From Burkholderia cepacia (lineage in GTDB: Bacteria > Pseudomonadota > Gammaproteobacteria > Burkholderiales > Burkholderiaceae), in the NCBI RefSeq assembly GCF_001718835.1, contig NZ_CP013444.1:1612001-1676000 (forward strand): a DNA stretch of 64,000 bases. The letters run 5' to 3'. Made by a program: the position numbers and the translations under genes. Below the pieces are notes generated by a model. That model saw only the letters and a list, made by a program, of their open reading frames with translations, ran no database searches and was not told the DNA's origin. This document shows positions 36,415 through 43,667 of this stretch, piece after piece (the first letter of the stretch is position 1; each line of letters begins with the position of its first letter).

Positions 36415-37448
36415 GCGGCGTCGGCAAAGATGGGATCGAGTTCACGGGCAATGGAATCGTCGAGCAGATCGCGCTCGTTCATCCAGTCGTCGTTGAATAC
36501 GGTGTCGAGATATTTTTCGCCGCCGTCGCAGACCAGCACGACGAGCGTCGAATCCGGCGGCAGCGTGCCGAGCATCTTCAGCGCGTGCCAGATCACGCCG
36601 CCCGCCGAACCGCCGACGAGCAGCGCCCGCTTGCGCGCGATGTAGCGCGCGGTGTTGAACGCGGCTGCGTCCGTCACCTTGACGCCTTCATCGAGCAGCG
36701 CGTAGTCGACGAGTGCGCCGATCTCCGCGCCGGGCGGCGTACCCGTGCCCGACTGGTAGTACGAGCCGCCTTCGCCGCCGAACGCGATCGAGCCGACCGG
36801 CTCGACACCCACCACGCGCGGCGCGGCGCCGGTCGCGCGCAGTTCGCGCGCGGTGCCGAACAGCGAGCCGCCGGTGCCGACCGAGCCGACCAGATAGTCG
36901 ATCCGCTCGCCGAGCACGTCGCGCAGTTCGCGCGCGAGTCCGCGATAGCCGTTGCCGTTCGCCGGATTGTTGTGCTGCTCGGTCCAGATGCTGTCGGGAT
37001 CGTCAGCCGCCATCCGCTCGGCCAGCGCCTCACGATCCGCCGTCGCGAGCGCATCGCCCTCGCTCACATAGACGAGCTCCGCGCCGAACGCCTGCATCGC
37101 GCGCAGTTTGTCTTTCGACGCGTGGCAGTCGACCACCGCGGTAAATCGGTAGCCGCGCTCGGCGGACAGCAACGCGAGCCCCATGCCGGTGTTGCCGGAC
37201 GTCGATTCGATCACACGGCCTGCGGGCCGCAGGCTGCCGTCCTGCTCGGCTTCGTCGAGCATCTGCCGCGCCATCCGGATCTTGGCGCTGCCGGTCGGAT
37301 TCGTCGATTCGAGCTTGAGCAGGATGCGTGCGCCGTTGGCGCCGCGAATCAGCTCGAACAATGGCGTGCGGCCGACGAGGTCCGACACTTTGGATACGAT
37401 CGCCGGCACGGTGATCGTCGGTTGTTCACCCAGGAAACGCATATTCAT
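36411..37448 (-). CDS. sbnA: SbnA-like PLP synthase (N-(2-amino-2-carboxyethyl)-L-glutamate synthase family)
   Basis: A fold-type II PLP enzyme of 345 residues in the cysteine-synthase superfamily. The PLP lysine is K56 in STNPTGSAK; the phosphate loop is GTGGS and the substrate loop TSGNTGMG. SbnA condenses O-phosphoserine with glutamate to give ACEGA, the precursor of L-2,3-diaminopropionate. It clusters with an SbnB homologue and a SerK/SbnI-like gene, which favours this over ordinary cysteine synthesis. The ATG at 37448 has CCGGAG upstream; the longer start at 37490 is unsupported. Specificity is inferred from context and family resemblance. Confidence 0.82.
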   Translation of the reverse strand: MNMRFLGEQPTITVPAIVSKVSDLVGRTPLFELIRGANGARILLKLESTNPTGSAKIRMARQMLDEAEQDGSLRPAGRVIESTSGNTGMGLALLSAERGYRFTAVVDCHASKDKLRAMQAFGAELVYVSEGDALATADREALAERMAADDPDSIWTEQHNNPANGNGYRGLARELRDVLGERIDYLVGSVGTGGSLFGTARELRATGAAPRVVGVEPVGSIAFGGEGGSYYQSGTGTPPGAEIGALVDYALLDEGVKVTDAAAFNTARYIARKRALLVGGSAGGVIWHALKMLGTLPPDSTLVVLVCDGGEKYLDTVFNDDWMNERDLLDDSIARELDPIFADAA

Positions 37449-37450
37449 CG

Positions 37451-38833
37451 TCAGGCTCCGGAAAACGGGGAAAGGCGGTCGACGCGCCAACGCGGGCGCG
37501 CGCCATCGAGGGTTACGACAAGCTTCGGGGGCAGCGGCAATTCATGAAACGGCGATTCGTTCGAATCCATCTGGTAGCCGGCCGTGTTCGGGTACAGCAG
37601 CAGGTCGCCGGGCTCCGGACGCTGCGCGAACGCGACCTTGCGCCACGTGAGCATGTCCGAGTCGAGGCAGCTCGCGCCGCCGACGCAGGCGCGGTACGGT
37701 CCGGACGCGCGTGGTAGTTGCCGAGACGTGCGCGCGGCCGTCAGCAGTTCGGGATCGGGCAGGAACTCGCTCGCGAACCATTGTTCGGAGACGCTGAAGC
37801 TCGTGCCGTTCACGGTCGCGATGCCATGGTCGCCGCGATCCTTCACGCCCTGGACGGTGAAGACCGTGAACCCGGCCTGATCGAGCAGCGCGCGCCCCGG
37901 CTCCAGCATCATCTGCAGGCCGTGCTCGCGCAACAGATCGGCGAGCGGCTTCGATTCGCCGTCCGGTATCCCGCCCAGTATCGCGTCGAGCATCTGCGCG
38001 CCGCTGCACGCCTGGTGATACGGGTAGAAGCCGTCGAATACCTTCTTCGCGTGGTAGTCGTCCGGACCGTGGGCTGCCTGGAACGCACGCCAGTCGTCCT
38101 CACTCGCGTACGACATCGCGAAGCCCCCGCCGATGTTGATGGTGTGCGGCGAAAGTTCGAGCGCACGCGCCTGCACGCATGCGCGCACCGCGATCCCCGC
38201 CTGCACGCAGCGCGCCTCCGCGCTGTAGCCCGACAGGTGAAACGAAAAGCCCTCGAGCATCAGCGACTCTCGATTCGACGCGCAGACCGACAGCGCCGCA
38301 TCGAGCGCAGCGGCGCTCAGACCGAATCGGCTTTTCGTCTGCGCGACCGGCTCCATGCGCAGCAGCACGCGCGCGACACCCCCGCATTGCCGCGCGATCG
38401 TGGCGAGACGGTCGAGCTCGTCGAGGCTGTCGACGGCGATCAGCGCATCGTGCAGCACCGCGAGCCGCAGCAAGTCGCCCGCCTTCGCGGGGCCGGAGAC
38501 CCCGATGTCTGCGCCGCAGACCCCCGCGGCCAATGCATCAGCGAATTCGCCAACGCTCGCGACGTCGACGCCGATTTCGGCGTCGGCAGCGGCGCGCACG
38601 AAGCAGCGCGCCTTGTTCGCCTTCTTCGCGTAGTACACGCGCCCCGCCACGCGACGCTCGTCGAGCACGTGTTGAAACGCCGCGACATTGCGCGCGAATC
38701 GCTCCGGAAACAGCAGATGAAGGGGCGCATCGAAGCCGTGCGCGAGTTCGTGGATCATCGCCTCATGTTCATCCACGAACTCGCGCTGCGCGGGATCCCA
38801 CAACGCGGGCAACCGCGGAATACGGTTCACCAT
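37451..38833 (-). CDS. Y4yA-family PLP-dependent decarboxylase-like enzyme (fold type III)
   Basis: A 460-residue alanine-racemase/ornithine-DAP decarboxylase fold protein. The PLP lysine is probably K71 in VYYAKKANK. HLSGY and INIGGGFAMSY (phosphate-binding glycines), MMLEPGRALLDQAG and the C-terminal VGGASCLDSDML complete the expected set. Y4yA-type enzymes lie beside SbnA-like genes in rhizobia, and SbnH does the corresponding decarboxylation in staphyloferrin B assembly. The substrate here is unknown: diaminopropionate, ACEGA or a hydroxylated amino acid are possible. Its start overlaps the sbnB stop region by seven bases, and its stop lies two bases before sbnA. Confidence 0.8.
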   Translation of the reverse strand: MVNRIPRLPALWDPAQREFVDEHEAMIHELAHGFDAPLHLLFPERFARNVAAFQHVLDERRVAGRVYYAKKANKARCFVRAAADAEIGVDVASVGEFADALAAGVCGADIGVSGPAKAGDLLRLAVLHDALIAVDSLDELDRLATIARQCGGVARVLLRMEPVAQTKSRFGLSAAALDAALSVCASNRESLMLEGFSFHLSGYSAEARCVQAGIAVRACVQARALELSPHTINIGGGFAMSYASEDDWRAFQAAHGPDDYHAKKVFDGFYPYHQACSGAQMLDAILGGIPDGESKPLADLLREHGLQMMLEPGRALLDQAGFTVFTVQGVKDRGDHGIATVNGTSFSVSEQWFASEFLPDPELLTAARTSRQLPRASGPYRACVGGASCLDSDMLTWRKVAFAQRPEPGDLLLYPNTAGYQMDSNESPFHELPLPPKLVVTLDGARPRWRVDRLSPFSGA

Positions 38834-39873
38834 AGCTCGACCTCCTTCCCGAGCCCCTTCGCGCGCGCCGCGTCGGCCAGCACGCGCCCGAGCGCGATGT
38901 CGGTCACGATCATCCCGCTGTTGAACGCGAACACGATCTCGTCGTCCGCGCGGCGCGCCGGCTTGCGGCCGAGCAGGATGTCCGGCAGCTCCGCATCGAC
39001 AGGCGGCAGCTTGCCGGTCTCGTCGACGAGATCCATCCCCGTCACCTGCATTTGCGCTTCACTCGTCGCGACCCGGTAGTCGGCGTGGTGGAGCGCGTCG
39101 GCGTGAATGCCGTAGCCGACCAGCAGCGCGAGCGCGCCGGGCTTCAGCTCGGCGTGACGCACCGCTTCCGGCGCGCCCGCGCCGGCTACGCCGAGCACGA
39201 TGTCCGCCTGCCGCGCGGACACGCCGAGATCGGTCGACACCTCGATGTCGCGGTCAGGGTGAAAGCGCTTCAGCGTGTGGCGGACCGCTTCGATGCCGGC
39301 ATCGTAATGGCCGTGCACGATTACGCGCTCGACGCCCGGCAGCGCGGTCAGCAGGAATGGCGCAGCCATCCGTCCTTGCGTGCCCGTGCCGACGACGAGC
39401 GCCGTGCGCGCGTGCGGCGCGGCCGCGCGCGCGATCAACGCCGAAACGGCCGGCGTACGCAGCGAGCCGACGAGGCTGCCGTCCATCATGGCGACCGGCA
39501 TGCCGGTCTCGTCGTCGAACAGCAGCAGCGTCGTGTAGTACTTCTGCAGCTCGCGGCTGTGCTCGGGGTCATGCTTGTACGAGGTCTTGAAGCCGACCGT
39601 CCGGCGACCGCCGTCGCGGCCGAGCATCGAATACGCGACCGAGTGCTTGTCCGCGGGCTGGCTCATCAGCTTGCGCGGATTGTCGGATTCGCCGGTCGCA
39701 AGACCGTGATACGCGCGCTCGACCGCATCGAGCACCATCGCCGGGTCGTAGTCGAGCTCGTCGATCACGCGCTTGCCGAGCACGAGCAGCTGCGACGGCT
39801 GCGTCGCGGGCCGCGGGCGCACGTCGGCGCCGGTTTCGGCCGTCGCGGCCGGGTCGAATGTCATCGTATTCAT
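38827..39873 (-). CDS. sbnB: SbnB-like NAD-dependent dehydrogenase (ornithine cyclodeaminase/mu-crystallin fold)
   Basis: A 348-residue protein. A dimerisation half with NPRKLMSQP and FKTSYKHDPEHS is followed by a Rossmann domain with VVGTGTQGRMA. SbnB oxidatively cleaves ACEGA to L-2,3-diaminopropionate and 2-oxoglutarate. The gene next door supplies the matching SbnA, so the pair predicts a diaminopropionate pathway. The ATG at 39873 follows GTGAGGCGCAG; the ORF extending to 40077 runs antisense-like through the hydroxylase gene and was cut. Distinguishing SbnB from true ornithine cyclodeaminase needs active-site comparison, but the context is strong. Confidence 0.82.
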   Translation of the reverse strand: MNTMTFDPAATAETGADVRPRPATQPSQLLVLGKRVIDELDYDPAMVLDAVERAYHGLATGESDNPRKLMSQPADKHSVAYSMLGRDGGRRTVGFKTSYKHDPEHSRELQKYYTTLLLFDDETGMPVAMMDGSLVGSLRTPAVSALIARAAAPHARTALVVGTGTQGRMAAPFLLTALPGVERVIVHGHYDAGIEAVRHTLKRFHPDRDIEVSTDLGVSARQADIVLGVAGAGAPEAVRHAELKPGALALLVGYGIHADALHHADYRVATSEAQMQVTGMDLVDETGKLPPVDAELPDILLGRKPARRADDEIVFAFNSGMIVTDIALGRVLADAARAKGLGKEVELW

Positions 39874-39880
39874 CTGCGCC

Positions 39881-40951
39881 TCACAGGATTTCGCGCGTCG
39901 TCGGCGCTTGCCGGAACGGCAGCGTCTCGCGCAGGTTGACGTGAACGTTGACCCGCCGCAGCCAGCGCTGGCGCGGCCCGTAGTTCGGGCGATAGACCGT
40001 GCGCCCGTGCACCGCGCGCTTGTTGTCGACCCAGACCATGTCGCCCGGCTGCATGACGACGCTGGTCTGGTGCGCATAGCACGCGTCGATCAGCCAGCGC
40101 AGCGCGCGCTCGGCCTCGTCGTCGCCCGGCAGCGCCGCCATGAACGCCTCGTCGACGCGCACCCACGGCTTCGCGCGCAGCCCCGACAGCGCGGGCACGG
40201 GCTCCGGATTTTCGTGCATGCGGCGAATCCGCTCGAACACGTGGTCGTCGAGCCGCCACTGGTCGCTGACGTTCTGCTCGGGCAGGTGCGACTTGTCCGG
40301 CAGGATCGTGAAGCGCGGCGCGCTCAACACGCGCCACATCTCGTCCGAGATCTCGATCTCGTCGATGCCGCAGAAAATCGTCTGCGCGTGCTCGTCGTTG
40401 CGGTAGCAGAGAATCGACAGGAAATCGGCGCGATGCTCGTGAAACGCCTCCTCGTTATGCCACACCAGCGTCACGCTGCTGCCGCCGCCGAGCTGCTCTG
40501 CATGGTCCTTCCTGATCGGCACGATGTGGCGCAGAAACCGGCCGTTCTCCTGGGTGCGCCAGCCGAACATGTCGCCAAGCAGCGACGTCATCAGGCACTG
40601 CATCGCCTCTTCGAGCAGCGACGGCGGATTGCGCCAGGGCGCGTCCCAGTGCGACGGCGACGCGCCGATGCGCGTGTCGTCGACCGGCATTCCGCGCAGC
40701 AGCAGGACGCTGCACGGCAGCTCGAGTTGCCGGTAGCGGTGCGCGAGCGCACGCAGCGTACGCGGCAGTTCCTGGGCGGCGAGCATGCAGTCGTGCGCGA
40801 ACGACGGGCTTTCAACACTGTCGTGATGCGCGATCAGGCCGCGCGCGACGTGCGTGAGCCCGGCAACTTCGTCGTCGCGCAATTCGTAGATCGCGAGCGA
40901 CTTCGAAACCGGCCTCAGACCGGATGGATCGATGCCTTCAGCAAGATTCAT
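39881..40951 (-). CDS. VioC/clavaminate-synthase-like Fe(II)/2-oxoglutarate amino-acid hydroxylase
   Basis: A 356-residue non-haem oxygenase. Predicted iron ligands are H165 and E167 in VWHNEEAF and H315 in RAVHGRT, giving the H-x-E...H facial triad typical of the VioC/OrfP subgroup rather than H-x-D. Arginines in PRQRWLRRVN (327-333) fit the 2-oxoglutarate site. Other matches to VioC-like enzymes are VLLLRGMPVDD, LLGDMFGW and KSHLPEQN. Known members hydroxylate the beta-carbon of arginine or similar free amino acids. Here it precedes the diaminopropionate genes and probably hydroxylates a building block. The ATG has CGAGGG upstream. The longer open frame upstream runs through the receptor gene and is not coding. 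Confidence 0.78.
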   Translation of the reverse strand: MNLAEGIDPSGLRPVSKSLAIYELRDDEVAGLTHVARGLIAHHDSVESPSFAHDCMLAAQELPRTLRALAHRYRQLELPCSVLLLRGMPVDDTRIGASPSHWDAPWRNPPSLLEEAMQCLMTSLLGDMFGWRTQENGRFLRHIVPIRKDHAEQLGGGSSVTLVWHNEEAFHEHRADFLSILCYRNDEHAQTIFCGIDEIEISDEMWRVLSAPRFTILPDKSHLPEQNVSDQWRLDDHVFERIRRMHENPEPVPALSGLRAKPWVRVDEAFMAALPGDDEAERALRWLIDACYAHQTSVVMQPGDMVWVDNKRAVHGRTVYRPNYGPRQRWLRRVNVHVNLRETLPFRQAPTTREIL

Positions 40952-40979
40952 GCGATTCCCTCGTGTGAAAACGGGTGCC

Positions 40980-40996
40980 CCGCGCCGGCGGCGCGG
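40980..40996 (-). terminator. GC-rich hairpin between receptor and biosynthetic genes, possible attenuator
   Basis: On the minus strand CCGCGCCGCCGGCGCGG forms a perfect 7-bp stem with a 3-base loop, followed 7 bases later by only four T residues (CCCGTTTTCAC). It lies in the only large gap (144 bases) of the operon, between the receptor stop and the hydroxylase start. It could reduce read-through so that the receptor is made in excess. The short T-run makes true termination doubtful. Confidence 0.3.
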
Positions 40997-41094
40997 CGGA
41001 TGCCCTGCGGATAAGCTGTTTTCGTGGGGAGACGGCCGGTGCGCTCTGCGGCGCGTTCGATGGCCGTCGTATCTCGTGCTGCCGATGCTTCGTG

Positions 41095-43314
41095 TTACAT
41101 GTCGACCTGCGCGGACAGGAAGAACGTGCGCGGCTGGCCAGGCCACACCGAGTTGTAGTTCGCCGCGGCCCAGTAGCGCCTGTCGGTCAGGTTCTGCACG
41201 CCGGCGCGGAAGATCGTCGTGTGGTCGCCGATACGCGTCTGGTAGCGCGCGCCCGCATCGAAGCGCACGTAACCCGGCAGCGATACGGTGTTCGCCGCAT
41301 CGAGCGGCCGGCGGCCGACGTAGTAGACGCCCGCGTCGACGTTGAGCCCGTGCACGGCCGCGATCCTGTAATCGAGGAACGCGCTCGCCTGAAAGGTCGG
41401 CACGTTCGCGGCGCGCTTGCCGTTCGTCGCAGGGTCGCCCGTATCGTCTTGCTGCGTATGCAGGTATGCAGCGCCCGCGACGATCGACAGGTCGCGCGTC
41501 ACACGGCCGTTCGCGGTCAGCTCGACGCCCGTATGGCGCTGCTTGCCGGCCTGCACGAAGTAGTTCGCCGCGTTCACGTACTGCAGCGTCTTCTCGATGC
41601 GGAACACCGCTGCGTTGACGGTCAGGTCGCTGCCGACGTCGGCCTTCACGCCAGCTTCGTATTGCTTGCTCTTCACCGGCGCGAGATTCTGGCCCGCGTT
41701 GCGCGTGTTGTACGGCGCGACGCCGCCCTGCTCGAAGCCTTCCGAGTAGCTGACGTAGGTCGACAGCGACGGCAGCGGCTTGAAGATCAGCCCTGCCGAC
41801 GGCACGTTCACGCTCGTCTCGTAGTGCGATTGAGCGCCGGACGCCGCGTACGAGTCGTCGCGGTAGCGCACGTGGCGCAGGCCGAGCATCACGCTCCAGT
41901 GCGAGCCGATGTCGATCAGGTCGCTGATGAACACGCTCGGCTGGAAGTTCTTCGTGGCTGTCTTGCCGGGGAACGTAGACGTTTGCGCGGGCGAATAGAC
42001 CGGATTGAAGATGTTGCCGACCGTGATCGGCATCACGCCGAAGCCGCCCTGCTGCGAATCGTAGTTGCGCGTCGACACGCCCGTGACGAACTGGTGCGCG
42101 AGCGGCCCCGTGTTGAACTTGCCGGTCACGAACGTGTTCGTCGACAGTACGCGGAAGCTCTGATTCGGCGACAGGTAGATGTCGCCGCTCAGGATGTCGC
42201 CGTTCGCCGCGACCGAATAGATGTCGGGAAACGCCGCGTCGCGGTTGTTGTACGACTGCGCGATCTGCGTCGTGAAAGTCCAGTTGTCGGTCAGCCTGAA
42301 GTCGAACTGGCCGCCGATATTGAACGTGTTGGTGCGGTACTGCAGCCACGGCTGCCCGAGCAGCGTGCGCGGGTCGAACTGCGGCGGCAGCGAGCCGTCC
42401 GGCTGCGTGCCGATCACGGGCTGCGCGGCGAGATGCTTGTTCTGGTAGTCGAAGTTCAGGCGCAGCAGCGCGCGCGGCGAGATCGCCCAGTCGATCGCGC
42501 CGCTCACGAACGTGCGGCGCAGATCGCCGGAATGGCCGAAGTTGCCGACCTTCTCGCCGGCCACGTTGAAGCGATAGCCGAACTGGCCGTCGCCGATCGG
42601 GCCGCCCGTGTCGACCGCGCCGTAGTAGCCATCGTAGCTGCGCACTTCGCCGGTGACGGTCGTGAAGCGGTCGCGGGTCGGGCGCTTGAGCACGTAGTTG
42701 ACCGTGCCGCCCGGCGAGTTCACGCCGTACAGGAAACCCGACGGCCCTTTCAGCACGTCGACGCGCTCGACGTTCTCGAGCGGCAGGTCGTAGTACGGCG
42801 CGACCGGCATCCCGTCGCGCCGCATCGTATTGGTCCAGTCGACCGGAAAGCCGCGGATGCTGATGTTGTCCATCGCGCCGCCGACCGCCGTGTTCTGCAC
42901 CGACGGGTCGTTCTTCAGCACGTCCATCAGCGTGCGCGCGCGCTGGGCCTCGATCAGTTCGGCCGAATAGTACGCCACCGACAGCGGAAGATCCTTCGGA
43001 TCCTTCGAGCCGAGCGCGCCAACGTTGACGTCGGGCACAGCGTACAGCGACGGACGGCTGCTCCGCACGGAGATGGTATCGAGCGTCGCCGTGCCGGCGG
43101 CCGCCGCATCCTGAGGCACGGCGCTCGCGGCGCCTGCCGAGGCCTTGTCCTGCGCGATTTGTACACCCTTGCCCGCAACCTCCTGAGCATGCAGGTGCCA
43201 CGATGCGAGCGCCAGCGCACCCGCGAGAATCAACCTGTCCTGGCGACGCGCCGGCACTCGCTGTGCGGCGCGGGCCTTCTTCCCCAAACCATTTGCACTA
43301 CTGATCAGCCGCAT
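41095..43314 (-). CDS. TonB-dependent siderophore receptor, first gene of the metallophore operon
   Basis: An outer-membrane receptor of 739 residues with an N-terminal signal (RLILAGALALASWHLHAQ). There is no STN signalling domain. The plug begins at about residue 78 with TISVRSS, then VLKNDPSVQN, ISIRGFPVDWTN and VLKGPSGFLYG, followed by the barrel and a C-terminal NLTDRRYWAAAN...FFLSAQVDM strand. It ends in Met where most receptors have Phe or Trp, which can affect BAM recognition. It should import the metal complex whose precursor genes follow. A promoter with a Fur box lies about 160 bases upstream. Confidence 0.9.
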   Translation of the reverse strand: MRLISSANGLGKKARAAQRVPARRQDRLILAGALALASWHLHAQEVAGKGVQIAQDKASAGAASAVPQDAAAAGTATLDTISVRSSRPSLYAVPDVNVGALGSKDPKDLPLSVAYYSAELIEAQRARTLMDVLKNDPSVQNTAVGGAMDNISIRGFPVDWTNTMRRDGMPVAPYYDLPLENVERVDVLKGPSGFLYGVNSPGGTVNYVLKRPTRDRFTTVTGEVRSYDGYYGAVDTGGPIGDGQFGYRFNVAGEKVGNFGHSGDLRRTFVSGAIDWAISPRALLRLNFDYQNKHLAAQPVIGTQPDGSLPPQFDPRTLLGQPWLQYRTNTFNIGGQFDFRLTDNWTFTTQIAQSYNNRDAAFPDIYSVAANGDILSGDIYLSPNQSFRVLSTNTFVTGKFNTGPLAHQFVTGVSTRNYDSQQGGFGVMPITVGNIFNPVYSPAQTSTFPGKTATKNFQPSVFISDLIDIGSHWSVMLGLRHVRYRDDSYAASGAQSHYETSVNVPSAGLIFKPLPSLSTYVSYSEGFEQGGVAPYNTRNAGQNLAPVKSKQYEAGVKADVGSDLTVNAAVFRIEKTLQYVNAANYFVQAGKQRHTGVELTANGRVTRDLSIVAGAAYLHTQQDDTGDPATNGKRAANVPTFQASAFLDYRIAAVHGLNVDAGVYYVGRRPLDAANTVSLPGYVRFDAGARYQTRIGDHTTIFRAGVQNLTDRRYWAAANYNSVWPGQPRTFFLSAQVDM

Positions 43315-43667
43315 TGTTCCGCTTCCGTTTTGCCTTGTTGTGAAAATCGATCACTACCCGCTGTACCCAAGCAACGTCAGCACGACGCTCTGGTACGCAA
43401 TAGCGTGTCTCCTGCCGCGCAACCTCTTGTTCCGGTGTTCACCATCCGGGGAAAGCCAGGCCACACAAAATCGGAAATGAGAATTATTCATTTTTGAGAT
43501 GCGATGTCAAACAATTTCGCAATCCGATGTAAATGATCAAATCGATTCGAGGTCCACCAGGCTTCGGAAGTCGAACAGGCCTCCAGGTTCCGAATGGTTC
43601 CGGCGGTGGAACTCCAGTGTCGCGAGCGTGCTGCACGTCCGCAGGAAAGTTGCCGTCATGGTGCGCG
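43315..43667. other. Intergenic region between receptor genes with the operon promoter
   Basis: This 353-base gap holds the promoter and Fur box of the metallophore operon (43476-43510) and a leader of about 160 bases. Nothing else was recognised between the promoter and the stop codon of the second receptor gene at 43668. Confidence 0.6.
43476..43510 (-). promoter_or_regulatory. Fur-box promoter of the metallophore operon
   Basis: Minus strand: a perfect -35 TTGACA (43505-43510), a 16-base spacer and AATAAT at 43483-43488 (5/6 match to the -10). Overlapping the -10 is AATGAGAATTATTCATT (43476-43492), a near-palindrome close to the Fur consensus. Fe-loaded Fur would occlude RNA polymerase, so the operon should be off in high iron. 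The start codon of the receptor lies about 160 bases downstream. Confidence 0.7.

Noticed and set aside
40952..43201. Upstream extension of the hydroxylase frame to 1106 codons
   Set aside because: Shadows the TonB receptor gene in another frame; VioC-type homology begins at the ATG 40951.
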